Shown piece by piece: positions 53,893-62,169 of a stretch of 64,000 nucleotides of DNA. The notes under the pieces were generated by a model. The model was given only the letters and a program-made list of their open reading frames with translations, was not told the DNA's origin and did not search any database. The position numbers and the translations under genes are program-made. The stretch comes from Longimicrobiales bacterium (GTDB lineage: Bacteria; Gemmatimonadota; Gemmatimonadetes; Longimicrobiales; Gaopeijiaceae). The stretch covers positions 1 to 64,000 of the forward strand of contig JANQDZ010000002.1 in the NCBI GenBank assembly GCA_028278645.1, given 5' to 3'. The stretch's first letter is position 1, and each line of letters starts with the position of its first letter.

Positions 53893-54921
53893 TCAGCCCA
53901 CCCAAGCCATCCCATCGGGCTCGTCCCCGGGGAAGATCTCTCCGGACACTTCCCAGTTTACCAGGTCGATGACGGTGATCTTGTCATCCTGGGTATTGGC
54001 CACATAAGCCGTCTTGTTGTCCGGCGTCACGAGAATCCCGATGGGGGCTGCACCCACGGAGAGACGTCGGAGGATGGTCCACCCTTCCGGATCCACCGCG
54101 ACGACCTCATTCCCGTTGGCGTTGGAGATCAACAGCTCATCACCCCCGGGGCGAACCTTCACTCTGATGGGGAAGTCACCCACATCCATGCTCCGGGTCA
54201 CCGCACCGGTGGCGAGGTCCACCTCTACCAAAGTGCCGGCGGCACGGTTTGTCACATAGGCCCGCTGACCGTCGGGGTGAATCGTCAGGCCTTCGGCCCC
54301 TGCCCCGGTTTCAACGTGGGCAACCACAGCCTGAGTCGCGGGATCAACGATGGTGGCGGTGCCACTCCCGATGTTCGCCGTCACCACGCGGCCTGCTTCC
54401 TCGGCCACAGCCACCATGTGGGTGACCCTCTGACCGGTTTCTACCGCTCTGATGATCTCCCCGGATTCAGGATCGATCTGGAGTACGTGGGCCGATCCCT
54501 CGGTGGTTACCCAAAGGGTCCCGTCCGATGCCACTTCCACGCCATGGGGACGTGTGTGGGGAGCGAGAGAGATGGTACCGGAAACCTCCAGCGTCTCCAG
54601 ATCAACAACCGTCACGGTGTTCCCAGGTTGGCCACCGGTCCCGTAGTCCGTGACGTATGCGACCCGGCTGTCCAAAGACACGGCCACTTCGTGCGGAGCG
54701 AACCCGACCTGGATGGTCTTCACTTCGGTCCCCGTACCTGGATCCACCACAGAGAGGGTGTTGGAGCTTTTGTTCACGACGAGCAGATAGGGGCCCTGAA
54801 CCACTTCTTCGCCGCTTTGGTCGCCTGTTTCAGCACCGTCCGCCGCCTCGGTAGGGCCGCAGGAAGACAGAAGGAGCGGGGAAACCAGGAGAAGGGCTGG
54901 CAGAGTGCGGGAGAGTCGCAT
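53893..54921 (-). CDS. YVTN beta-propeller lipoprotein
   Basis: A 342-residue lipoprotein (LLLVSPLLLSSC). It has seven-blade-type repeats with the YVTN signature: AYVTDYGTGGQPGNTVTVVDLETLEVSG, AYVTNRAAGTLVEVDLATGAV, and AYVANTQDDKITVIDLVNWEVSG. No enzyme motif. Surface or periplasmic; ends 15 bases before the DUF1460 gene start and may be co-transcribed with it. Confidence 0.9.
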   Translation of the reverse strand: MRLSRTLPALLLVSPLLLSSCGPTEAADGAETGDQSGEEVVQGPYLLVVNKSSNTLSVVDPGTGTEVKTIQVGFAPHEVAVSLDSRVAYVTDYGTGGQPGNTVTVVDLETLEVSGTISLAPHTRPHGVEVASDGTLWVTTEGSAHVLQIDPESGEIIRAVETGQRVTHMVAVAEEAGRVVTANIGSGTATIVDPATQAVVAHVETGAGAEGLTIHPDGQRAYVTNRAAGTLVEVDLATGAVTRSMDVGDFPIRVKVRPGGDELLISNANGNEVVAVDPEGWTILRRLSVGAAPIGILVTPDNKTAYVANTQDDKITVIDLVNWEVSGEIFPGDEPDGMAWVG

Positions 54922-55090
54922 GGAAACCTCCGTTCGTAGCCGACTTCGAGCCGGGTGGTGATTTGAGAAGGGCTGAATTCTATCAGGCCCCGGCCATTAT
55001 TGGAACTTCCCCAGGGCCCGAGGGGTTCCTCTCGACGGCTAAGAAGGACCCCGGTCCCCCGGTGTGGGACCCAAGATTCAGGAGCATAAC

Positions 55091-55507
55091 ATGGCCTATT
55101 CGGAACTTATGGTAGCCCCGATGCGTCAGGACCTCGTCCGCCTCGGTTTTAAGGAGATGAGGACACCTGAGGACGTAGAGGGCTTGTTGGAGTCAGAAGG
55201 AACCGTCTTGGTGGCAGTGAACTCGGTTTGCGGTTGTTCGGCAGGCGGCCTACGGCCCGCCATGGCCATGGCCCTGGAAAACCAAAACAAACCCCAGCTC
55301 CTGACCACCGTCTTTGCTGGTCAGGACATGGAAGCTACGGAACGGGCCCGGGAATACTTCGTGGGCTACCCGCCCTCCTCCCCTTCGGCGGCCATCCTAC
55401 AGGACGGAGAGCTTGTCTACATGATGGAGCGTCACCAGATCGAGGGGCACACGCCCCACGAGATCTCGGACGCCTTGAAGGTGGCTTTCGACCAGTACTG
55501 TCGATAA
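55091..55507 (+). CDS. Bacilliredoxin (BrxA/BrxB family)
   Basis: A 138-residue YphP/YqiW-type protein. ATG 55091 has AGGAG upstream. The CGC motif (Cys47-Gly-Cys49, NSVCGCSAGG) is that of bacilliredoxins, which reduce mixed disulfides made with bacillithiol. The rest follows the family (ALENQNKPQLLTTVFAGQDMEATERAREYF..GYPPSSPSAAIL). Suggests that this cell makes bacillithiol or a similar thiol. Confidence 0.93.
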   Translation: MAYSELMVAPMRQDLVRLGFKEMRTPEDVEGLLESEGTVLVAVNSVCGCSAGGLRPAMAMALENQNKPQLLTTVFAGQDMEATERAREYFVGYPPSSPSAAILQDGELVYMMERHQIEGHTPHEISDALKVAFDQYCR

Positions 55508-55514
55508 AGGAACG

Positions 55515-56057
55515 CTAAGGATTGTCTCCCAGGAGCTCGGCAATCTCCGGGTCCTCGGCCAGATCCTCCTCCGTCAGCTCCGGGAAGTCGTCGTCGGGAA
55601 CCGCAGCATCGGGAATGGCGGCCGCGCCCCCTGCAGCAGCCGCAACCTCCTTGGAACGGTTTTCTCGCCGTAGTTGCCTCACCCCGTCGAGGCCGAACAC
55701 ACCTCCACCCCGAGCCGCGACGTAGAGGAAAAGGAAAGAGTAAAAGGCCGGCAGTTCGCCCCCATTCAAAATCGGCCAGAACCCGTTGGGTGCGTGGACA
55801 CTGAAGTAGGCCCAGGCCAACTCACCCGAGAGGATGAAGGCGACAGGCCGGGAGAACAGGCCCAGGACCAGCAGCGTCCCCCCCACGATCTCCAGCATCC
55901 CGGCCAAACCCGTAAGCCCGAAGAGGTCACCCACCGGCTCGCCCCCCGGGAACCCGAACAACTTCTGTGCCCCGTGCTGCCAGATTAAGAACCCTGAGAC
56001 GATACGGAGGAGGTTCAGGGCAACCTGCTCGATCCAAATGGTCTTTTTGCCTTTCAC
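55515..56057 (-). CDS. DoxX-family membrane protein
   Basis: A 180-residue protein with four helices and the family motif LLRIVSGFLIWQHGAQKLFGFPGG...LTGLAGMLEIVGGTLLVLGLFSRPVA. An acidic C-terminal tail (DDDFPELTEEDLAEDPEIAELL) is added. GTG 56057 follows GAGGAACCCAG. DoxX proteins are small inner-membrane proteins linked to quinone or sulfur redox chemistry; the role here is unknown. Confidence 0.88.
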   Translation of the reverse strand: MKGKKTIWIEQVALNLLRIVSGFLIWQHGAQKLFGFPGGEPVGDLFGLTGLAGMLEIVGGTLLVLGLFSRPVAFILSGELAWAYFSVHAPNGFWPILNGGELPAFYSFLFLYVAARGGGVFGLDGVRQLRRENRSKEVAAAAGGAAAIPDAAVPDDDFPELTEEDLAEDPEIAELLGDNP

Positions 56058-56186
56058 CTGGGTTCCTCCTCTGAACTCTGAAAACCAGTTACTGCAAGAT
56101 ACGCCTTAGACTCTACGACCCAGCGGACATTTCGGTTTCCAGACAGCCGGGTTCAGGAGCGGTCCGAGGTCGGGAGCAGTCCAAGG

Positions 56187-56876
56187 TCAGGAGCCGTCCC
56201 CCAGTCGCTTCTGCCGCTTTTTCTCTTTTCGCTCGAACTTCCTGCGACGCTTTGCTTCCCGGTTCGTTTCTCCGGGGAAGCGGGTGGTCACCTCCACGCC
56301 CCCCATGAGGGCCAAGCCCCTTATTCGCAGAAGGGGGGCATTGGGGTCATCACTCATGGTGGCGTCTTCCCGGTGTTCCCATCCGCCGAGGATCGCCATC
56401 CCGTCACACTCTACCGGGAGCCCCGGGGGTACGATGATCTCGGCGCCGCCCATGGCCGTGAAAATCCACACTTCCGTCTCCCCCGGCGGGAGCAGTGCCT
56501 CCCGAAAGTCCAAGGAGACTCCCCCCATCACCGAGAAGGCGTAGTTCTGCCTGGCAGGAATCCAGCGCCCCTTCCTCTCGGTTCCCCCGAGAAGGGCCAC
56601 CTGAAACGCCCGTTCCTTCACTCGGGAAGCTGGAACGGAAGCTTGTGGGCGCTGGACGGCGGTGGTCTGCACATCCTCCTTCCGGACCGGTAGGTCTCCC
56701 GAGGGCAGGTCGGAAAGGAGGGCTTTGAGCTCGTCCAGGGATTCGGCTTTGTGGGCCTTCTCGACGCGGCGTTCGAATTCTTCCACCGAGAGGGCGTCGT
56801 TGGCGAAATGCTCGCAGAGCGCGTCGATGGCCTTTTGCCGGGTCGAGCCTACGTCTCCACCGCCGGCCTCTGTCAT
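56187..56876 (-). CDS. DUF1707/LiaF-like protein
   Basis: A 229-residue protein. Residues about 10-65 form a DUF1707 helical domain (TRQKAIDALCEHFANDALSVEEFERRVEKAHKAESLDEL). Residues about 90-200 are a LiaF C-terminal-like beta fold (FQVALLGGTERKGRW...GGVSLDFREALLPPGETEVWIFTAMGGAEIIVPPGLPVEC). The basic C-terminus (REAKRRRKFERKEKKRQKRL) is unusual. It starts one base after the amidohydrolase stop, so the two are one operon. Likely an envelope-stress component. Confidence 0.85.
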   Translation of the reverse strand: MTEAGGGDVGSTRQKAIDALCEHFANDALSVEEFERRVEKAHKAESLDELKALLSDLPSGDLPVRKEDVQTTAVQRPQASVPASRVKERAFQVALLGGTERKGRWIPARQNYAFSVMGGVSLDFREALLPPGETEVWIFTAMGGAEIIVPPGLPVECDGMAILGGWEHREDATMSDDPNAPLLRIRGLALMGGVEVTTRFPGETNREAKRRRKFERKEKKRQKRLGDGS

Positions 56877-56877
56877 C

Positions 56878-58551
56878 TCATCCCTCGTTTCTGTAGACGA
56901 TTTCTCCGTCCACCATCGTCATCTCCACCTGCACGGTGGGGATTTCTACTGGATCCACCTGGAAAAGGTCCTGGGCGAGCACGACCAGATCGGCATACTT
57001 CCCTGGAATTAGCTGCCCGACCCGGTTCTCGGCGAATCCGGCATAGGCACTGCCCTGGGTGTAGGCTGTCAGCGCCTCTTCCAACGAGATCTTCTCCTGT
57101 GGAACCCAACCGTAGGGATTCCTCTCGTCAAGAGTTCTCCGTGTGAGAGCCCCATAGATGCCGCACAAAACGTCCATGGGCGCCACCGTCCAATCGGAGC
57201 CGAAAGAGAGAGGGGCGCCGGCGTCCAATAGGCTTCTGAAGGCGTATGTGGTTTCGACTCGTTCACTCCCAATACGTTTTTCGGCCCACCGTCCATCGTC
57301 TATGGCATGATACGGCTGCATCGCCGGAATCACCCCCAATTCGGCAAACCGGGGGAACGCCGCCGCAGACAGGTGCTGAGCGTGTTCGATCCGGAACCGG
57401 CGATCCCTGGGCCCGTTCTCCTCGATGGCTTGTTCATAGAGATCCAGAAGCCAGTCGTTTGCCTGATCACCTATGGCGTGGATGATGAGTTGGAGCCCCG
57501 CCGCGTCACCGGCCAAAGCCCACCTTCGGAGGGAGGCGGTGTCGGTGGTCAAAAGACCTGAGGTCGAGGGATCGTCAGCGTAGGGATCGTAGAACCAGGC
57601 CGTGGTCGATCCGAGAGACCCGTCAACAAATCCCTTCAACCCGCCCCACCAGAGGTGATCGTCGCCAGTTCCGTTCTCGGCGACAAAGTCCCGGAGCCTC
57701 TCCCAGGTGGAGATGGGAACCACCGAGTACACCCGCATCTTCAGGCGCCCGTCCGCATGAGCCCTCCGGAAGGTCTCGAAATCGGTCCAGGTCCCCATGT
57801 GGTGCGTCTGGGTGACACCCATGGACAAGGCATACTCCACAGCATCGTCAAGGGCCCCGTCCAAGTCTTCTTCCGAGGGCTCAGGGATTACCCCTGACAC
57901 CAGTGTCATGGCTTCGTCTTTCAGGATCCCGGTGGGTTCCCCCGTATCGGGGTCCAGGACAATCTCACCGCCTGGTGGCACAGGGGTAGACGCGGTGATT
58001 CCGGCCATTTCCAGAGCCACCGAGTTGGCCAGCGCCATGTGACCGTCCAACCGCGACACAAAGACGGGCCTGGTCAACGTCGCCATGTCGATCCAGTCCC
58101 GGTGGGGAAGCTCTCCCCCCCACATCTCGTGATCCCAGTCTCCACCTGTGATCCACTCCCCCGCCTCCAGGCCGGAGGAAAACTCGAAGATCCGCCGGCC
58201 GAGCTCCTCTCTCGAGTCAGCATCCCGAAGGTCGACGGAGGAGAGCTGGAACCCACCCGGGATAAAATGCGTGTGGCTGTCGATAAACCCCGGGACTATC
58301 ATTCGGCCCTCGAGCCGAACGACTTCGGTGTCCCTGCCCCGCAGGGCCCTGATCTCCCGGTCGCTCCCTACCGACTGGACGAACCCGCTCTTCACCGCCA
58401 GGGCCTGGGCCATGGGTTCGCCGGGCACGCCCGACCAAACCTGCCCACCCAGGAAAATCACGTCGGCGGGGATTTCCGGTGACGAACATCCAACAGCCGG
58501 CAGCGCTGCGACGGAAGCGACAAACAGGAAACCACGAGCGGAAAAGGACAT
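56878..58551 (-). CDS. YtcJ-like amidohydrolase lipoprotein
   Basis: A 557-residue metal-dependent hydrolase with lipobox ALPAVGC. Landmarks: LEGRMIVPGFIDSHTHFIPGG (metal HxH), MGVTQTHHMG, LIIHAIGDQANDWLLD, FRIEHAQHLS, and FGSDWTVAPMDVLCGIYGALTR. This is the YtcJ/NfdA group, acting on N-formyl or amide compounds. Exported in this organism. Followed by the LiaF-like gene. Confidence 0.9.
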   Translation of the reverse strand: MSFSARGFLFVASVAALPAVGCSSPEIPADVIFLGGQVWSGVPGEPMAQALAVKSGFVQSVGSDREIRALRGRDTEVVRLEGRMIVPGFIDSHTHFIPGGFQLSSVDLRDADSREELGRRIFEFSSGLEAGEWITGGDWDHEMWGGELPHRDWIDMATLTRPVFVSRLDGHMALANSVALEMAGITASTPVPPGGEIVLDPDTGEPTGILKDEAMTLVSGVIPEPSEEDLDGALDDAVEYALSMGVTQTHHMGTWTDFETFRRAHADGRLKMRVYSVVPISTWERLRDFVAENGTGDDHLWWGGLKGFVDGSLGSTTAWFYDPYADDPSTSGLLTTDTASLRRWALAGDAAGLQLIIHAIGDQANDWLLDLYEQAIEENGPRDRRFRIEHAQHLSAAAFPRFAELGVIPAMQPYHAIDDGRWAEKRIGSERVETTYAFRSLLDAGAPLSFGSDWTVAPMDVLCGIYGALTRRTLDERNPYGWVPQEKISLEEALTAYTQGSAYAGFAENRVGQLIPGKYADLVVLAQDLFQVDPVEIPTVQVEMTMVDGEIVYRNEG

Positions 58552-58877
58552 CGGATTGTTCCAGTTGTTCTGGTAAAACGGGACAACGACGGATCACTTA
58601 AGTATTCGAGAAAGGTTACCTCACGGCGACCTTCCGGATCAAGGCGATGGAGCGGCCCTTTCTACCTTCCGGACCAGGAACCGATCGGAAATCCGAAGCG
58701 GAAACCCTCCCTCCCTCAGTTTTCTGGGAGTTTGCCTCTCTTTCTCGAGGGACATCCTGGAAAAAAACTATGCACTCAGGAGCCTTTCCTGAACCGTTAA
58801 CCCACTCAACAACCGGCACGATTTATGCATTGGATTGTAGAACACATAGGGCATTCACCTCGATCCTAGGAGGCACC
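58552..58877. other. Intergenic region, 326 bases
   Basis: Between the amidohydrolase and the small membrane gene. A longer open frame runs through it but the composition is not coding-like and the only good ribosome site is AGGAGG at 58868-58873. No clear promoter pair. Confidence 0.5.
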
Positions 58878-59048
58878 ATTCGAACTTTCCTCGTGAGCCT
58901 GTTGGGAGCGGCCACTCTGACGGCCGGGCTGTTGCTCGTCCGGCAACATCAGAAGGAGGCCGAAGAAGAAGCTAGGCGGCAGGTTCCGGCCGGCGAGAAA
59001 GTGGCTCGGAACGTATCTCTTGAACGACTTCGGGAGCTCGGACTCTAA
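58878..59048 (+). CDS. Small single-helix membrane protein, apparent ATT start
   Basis: A 56-residue protein: N-terminal helix (RTFLVSLLGAATLTAGLLLV) followed by a charged tail (RQHQKEAEEEARRQVPAGEKVARNVSLERLRELGL). A perfect AGGAGG (58868-58873) lies 4 bases before ATT 58878. The first standard in-frame start is GTG 58893, which has no ribosome site and would shorten the helix. I therefore favour ATT, with GTG as the alternative. Function unknown. Confidence 0.55.
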   Translation: MRTFLVSLLGAATLTAGLLLVRQHQKEAEEEARRQVPAGEKVARNVSLERLRELGL

Positions 59049-59089
59049 CCAGTCCCCAGAGAGCCTGTCCCGGCTCGACCCAATTCAGG

Positions 59090-59671
59090 TCAGGACCCTT
59101 CCATCCCCGGATCCTCTTCCTCCGGCGCAGCGGAGGTGTGGTCATGAAGGATCCTCCAGCCTTCGTCCGTCTTTCTCAGAACCAGTGAAAAGAAGCCGGT
59201 AGCGGTGACTACCTCTTGTTCTTGGAGTTGATAAAGAACGTATTGACCCAACGCCAGAGCATGGGCCTCCCCCAACTCCATGACCTCGATGTCTTGGAAA
59301 CGGAGCGAGTCCCGGGCGGCCCCGGGTGCCCAGTAGGTCTCCAGGTACCGTGTCCTGACGCTTTCCCACCCACGGGTTACGCCTGTACCACTTGAGAAGG
59401 TCAGGTCTTCCGACCTCCAGTAGTCGTCCATGAACCCGTCGAGGTCCCCTCCAATCCAGGCCTCGGCCGACGCCAGGAGCATCTCTTCGATCTCCCTGGC
59501 CGGGTCCCCTCCCAACACGTCCCCAGCGGGCTGGTCGTCCCCCTCCTGTCGCTCGAACCCACAACCGGCCAACGCGACGACAGCGAGTAATGCCACGGGC
59601 ACAAAAAAGCGGCGGCCGGAAGATCTGTCCGGCCCCCGCCCTTTTTTCCGGGACCACCGCAACCGGGTCAC
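59090..59671 (-). CDS. NTF2/SnoaL-like (DUF4440) lipoprotein
   Basis: A 193-residue protein if started at GTG 59671, which overlaps the ferredoxin stop (GTGA). It has a basic n-region, lipobox VVALAGC, then an NTF2-like domain ([55 protein letters not shown]...[12 protein letters not shown]...[10 protein letters not shown]). A shorter start (GTG 59602) follows a terminator-like hairpin and has no basic n-region. DUF4440 proteins may be enzymes or binding proteins; unknown here. Confidence 0.75.
   Translation of the reverse strand: MTRLRWSRKKGRGPDRSSGRRFFVPVALLAVVALAGCGFERQEGDDQPAGDVLGGDPAREIEEMLLASAEAWIGGDLDGFMDDYWRSEDLTFSSGTGVTRGWESVRTRYLETYWAPGAARDSLRFQDIEVMELGEAHALALGQYVLYQLQEQEVVTATGFFSLVLRKTDEGWRILHDHTSAAPEEEDPGMEGS
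59603..59647. terminator. Bidirectional terminator-like hairpin after the ferredoxin gene
   Basis: GCGG-C-GGCCGGA pairs with TCCGGCC-C-CCGC (59609-59620 with 59628-59639; one mismatch), flanked by A6 on one side and T6 on the other, so it could act on both strands. It lies inside the proposed NTF2-like 5-prime coding region. Confidence 0.55.
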
Positions 59672-59901
59672 TCGAAGAAGGCTACGTTCTTCTCGATGAA
59701 GTTTGTCCATTCCGGAGGCACGTCCGTATCTGGGAAGATGGCCTGAACCGGGCACTCCGGCTCGCATGCACCGCAGTCGATACACTCTTCCGGGTGGATG
59801 TAGAATTGATCGTCACCTTCGTAGATGCAGTCCACCGGGCAGACCTCGACGCACGCGGCATCCTTCGTCCCAATGCACGGTTCTGCAATGATATATGTCA
59901 T
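59668..59901 (-). CDS. fdxA: 7Fe/8Fe ferredoxin
   Basis: A 77-residue ferredoxin starting [29 protein letters not shown]. Cluster 1 ligands are Cys9, Cys17 and Cys21-Pro; cluster 2 uses Cys40, Cys43, Cys46 and Cys50-Pro, with Cys25. The long CxxxxxxxC spacing matches Azotobacter-type 7Fe ferredoxins. A low-potential electron carrier. Confidence 0.96.
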   Translation of the reverse strand: MTYIIAEPCIGTKDAACVEVCPVDCIYEGDDQFYIHPEECIDCGACEPECPVQAIFPDTDVPPEWTNFIEKNVAFFE

Positions 59902-59989
59902 TCCGCCTCCCTAGGGTCTTGCCACCGGTTCTCTCATCACACGGGGCCGTATCTGCCAGCTTACACCTGAAGAGAGCTTCGTCAAGCCC

Positions 59990-60550
59990 TCAATCCTGTT
60001 CCTTCTCCCACATCAGGTCCGGCACATCCTGGTTCCAGTTTTCGAGGCGAGCCCACGCGAACAGGAGATCGGAAAGACGGTTGAGGTACCTCACCACCAG
60101 CGGGTCCACCGCCTCCTGTTCGCCGAGGCGAACCACCGCCCTCTCCGCCCTTCGGCAAACCGTCCGAGCCATGTGGAGGGAAGCCGCACCTCGGCTTCCA
60201 CCAGGAAGAATAAAACTCCGAAGCCCGGGGGGATCGGCCATGGCCGCGTCGATCCACCCTTCCATCTCCTCAATCCTGGCGTCTGGGAGGTGGGGGGTGG
60301 ACACCTTTGCCGTCCCATCTTCGGAGCCGGGTGTGGCCAAGGAAGCGCCAAGATTGAAGAGGTCGTTTTGAATCCGCCCCAGGCCTTCGTTGATCTCCTG
60401 GACCCCAACCGCCTCTCGACACACTCCCAAGGACGCGTTCAGCTCGTCCACCGTGCCGTACGCCTCGACCCGGATGTGGGCTTTCGAAACCCTTCCGCCC
60501 CCGAACAAACCCGTGTCCCCCTTGTCGCCGGTACGGGTATAGATCTTCAT
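59990..60550 (-). CDS. Cob(I)alamin adenosyltransferase (PduO type)
   Basis: A 186-residue enzyme transferring adenosyl from ATP to cobalamin. It opens with the ATP motif MKIYTRTGDKGDTGLFGGGRVSK. Further marks are AYGTVDELNASLG, FILPGGSRGAASLHMARTVCRRAER and YLNRLSDLLFAWAR. Implies a B12-dependent enzyme in this organism. It follows the 85-residue gene by 27 bases. Confidence 0.95.
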   Translation of the reverse strand: MKIYTRTGDKGDTGLFGGGRVSKAHIRVEAYGTVDELNASLGVCREAVGVQEINEGLGRIQNDLFNLGASLATPGSEDGTAKVSTPHLPDARIEEMEGWIDAAMADPPGLRSFILPGGSRGAASLHMARTVCRRAERAVVRLGEQEAVDPLVVRYLNRLSDLLFAWARLENWNQDVPDLMWEKEQD

Positions 60551-60577
60551 GCCGTTCTCCTCGGGACCCGGGTATTG

Positions 60578-60835
60578 TCACCGAAGCCGGGTCAGTTTTC
60601 GGATGGCCTGGGCTTTTTCCAACAAAGATGTGGTTTTCCCCTCGCCGTCTTTTCCCGAATCCATGGCCGCCATGAGCTCCCTCAGGTCCAGAGCCACCTC
60701 CAACAGCAGCTGATCCCTTTGGAAGTCGAAGTCCAACCGGGCCATGGCCTCGTCGTCCCCCTTCCCTTCCGCCCTCCCGAACGCATCTCTGTAGAGCTCG
60801 TCCAGGTTTCCGAGTATCCGTTTTCGGTCCCTCAT
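60578..60835 (-). CDS. Small helical protein of unknown function
   Basis: An 85-residue charged protein, mostly helical (ILGNLDELYRDAFGRAEGKGDDEAMARLDFDFQRDQLLLEVALDLRELMAAMD). It starts in a 4-base overlap with the hydrolase gene upstream. It sits between that hydrolase and the cobalamin adenosyltransferase. No family recognised. Confidence 0.75.
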   Translation of the reverse strand: MRDRKRILGNLDELYRDAFGRAEGKGDDEAMARLDFDFQRDQLLLEVALDLRELMAAMDSGKDGEGKTTSLLEKAQAIRKLTRLR

Positions 60836-61494
60836 AAGATTGTACCTCTGCTTTCCGGGCGGACGGATTCCAGAGCCTTGCCACCCGGCCCCGAGATAAA
60901 AAACTCCCTGATGAAACCCTGCAACTCTTCGATGTGGTCTTCGAACAGGTGGCCCGCACCCTCCACCGACCGCATCGTGACGTGGTCTCCCAGGCCACCC
61001 ATGACCCTCTCCACCTCCCGCGCCGATCCGTGCTCGTCATGCTCGCCCTGAACCACCAGCACGGGTTTCTGGGCCTCCGCCAAGTATGTGTAGTCGTACA
61101 CGTGAATCGGCGTTCCAAGGGCAACCAGGGCCACCACTCGTGGATCATCGACGCCCACCTTCAACCCAACCATGGACCCGAACGAGAGGCCGCCAACGAC
61201 GACAGGGCGCTCCGGCAATCCCAGGTCGAGCCAGTCCAGGGCGGCTCGGACATCTTCCTCCTCTCCGATGCCCTCGTCATAGCTGCCGGTACTGAAACCG
61301 ACGCCTCTGAAGTTGAACCGGAGCGTGCGTAACCCGGCGTCGTTCAGCGCTTGTCCGGCTCGGTATACAGCCTTCGTATGCATGGTACCGCCCAGGACTG
61401 GATGGGGATGACAAAACACCGCTCCTCCCCTGGGTTCACCTTTGGGGTTTTGGATGGCGGCTTCCAGGTGTCCATGGGACACTGGGATCTTCAC
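60832..61494 (-). CDS. Alpha/beta hydrolase (HPHP/YsoA-like)
   Basis: A 220-residue hydrolase. GTG 61494 has GGAGAG upstream. It has the family segment VFCHPHPVLGGTMHTKAVY, RFNFRGVGFSTGSYDEG, the nucleophile Ser104 in VVGGLSFGSMVG, LVVQGEHDEHG, and a His in VEGAGHLFEDH. First gene of the hydrolase/85-residue/adenosyltransferase operon. Confidence 0.9.
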   Translation of the reverse strand: MKIPVSHGHLEAAIQNPKGEPRGGAVFCHPHPVLGGTMHTKAVYRAGQALNDAGLRTLRFNFRGVGFSTGSYDEGIGEEEDVRAALDWLDLGLPERPVVVGGLSFGSMVGLKVGVDDPRVVALVALGTPIHVYDYTYLAEAQKPVLVVQGEHDEHGSAREVERVMGGLGDHVTMRSVEGAGHLFEDHIEELQGFIREFFISGPGGKALESVRPESRGTIL

Positions 61495-61626
61495 AAAAGC
61501 TCTCCGGTAGGAGGAAGATACCTTAGGTCGGTGGAGACGGGGGTTTTCTCGCGTCCCCCCATTGGCACGGCTATGTTGTTCCTGCCCTCACGATGGGTCA
61601 AGAGATCAGGCTACAGGAGGATTTTC

Positions 61627-62106
61627 ATGTCCAGCGAGCTCCCGGACCAAGACACCTTATACGAGGAAGCGAACAACCTCTATTGGGAGTCGGACCAGAG
61701 TGTGAACCAAATCAGTGAGGCGCTGGACTTGTCCAAGGGCGTGCTGTACGGCCTCATCGCCGCTCTCCCAGCCGGTCTTCCCTGCCCAAAGTGCGGGGAA
61801 GAGATGGTGTTCCCCAACCGAACGGCCAGAGACAAAGGGTTTCTGGCTTGTCCCGAGTGCCACATGGAGGAGGAAGAGGCCGCGGTCCGGTCGTATTGGG
61901 AGGGAGAAGGAGAGGTGCCCGAGGTTGGATCCGCAGAGGAAACGCCCTCATTCGCCAGCCGGGCCGGGTCGGCCGTTCAGAAAGCGGTGGACACAGGTAA
62001 AGAGCGAGTCACGAACCTCACTCCCAAAGGCCGGGTCATCGCCGGAACAGCCCTTCTGGGGGCAGCTGCCGGCTTGGTCCTCGGCGCGTACCTCCGGAGG
62101 CGGTAA
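61627..62106 (+). CDS. HTH/zinc-ribbon/membrane protein
   Basis: A 159-residue protein. ATG 61627 has ACAGGAGG upstream. Residues about 15-50 form a helix-turn-helix-like segment (SDQSVNQISEALDLSKGVLYGLIAAL), then a zinc ribbon with Cys53, Cys56, Cys75, Cys78 (CPKCGEEM..CPECHME). An acidic linker leads to a C-terminal helix (VIAGTALLGAAAGLVLGAYLRRR). This order is unusual: a DNA-binding-like head on a membrane tail. No characterised homologue is known to me. Confidence 0.78.
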   Translation: MSSELPDQDTLYEEANNLYWESDQSVNQISEALDLSKGVLYGLIAALPAGLPCPKCGEEMVFPNRTARDKGFLACPECHMEEEEAAVRSYWEGEGEVPEVGSAEETPSFASRAGSAVQKAVDTGKERVTNLTPKGRVIAGTALLGAAAGLVLGAYLRRR

Positions 62107-62169
62107 CCGCAGGCGGCAGTGATCTGCACTCCGTCTGGATAACATCTGCACCCCTACTGACCTGAACCC

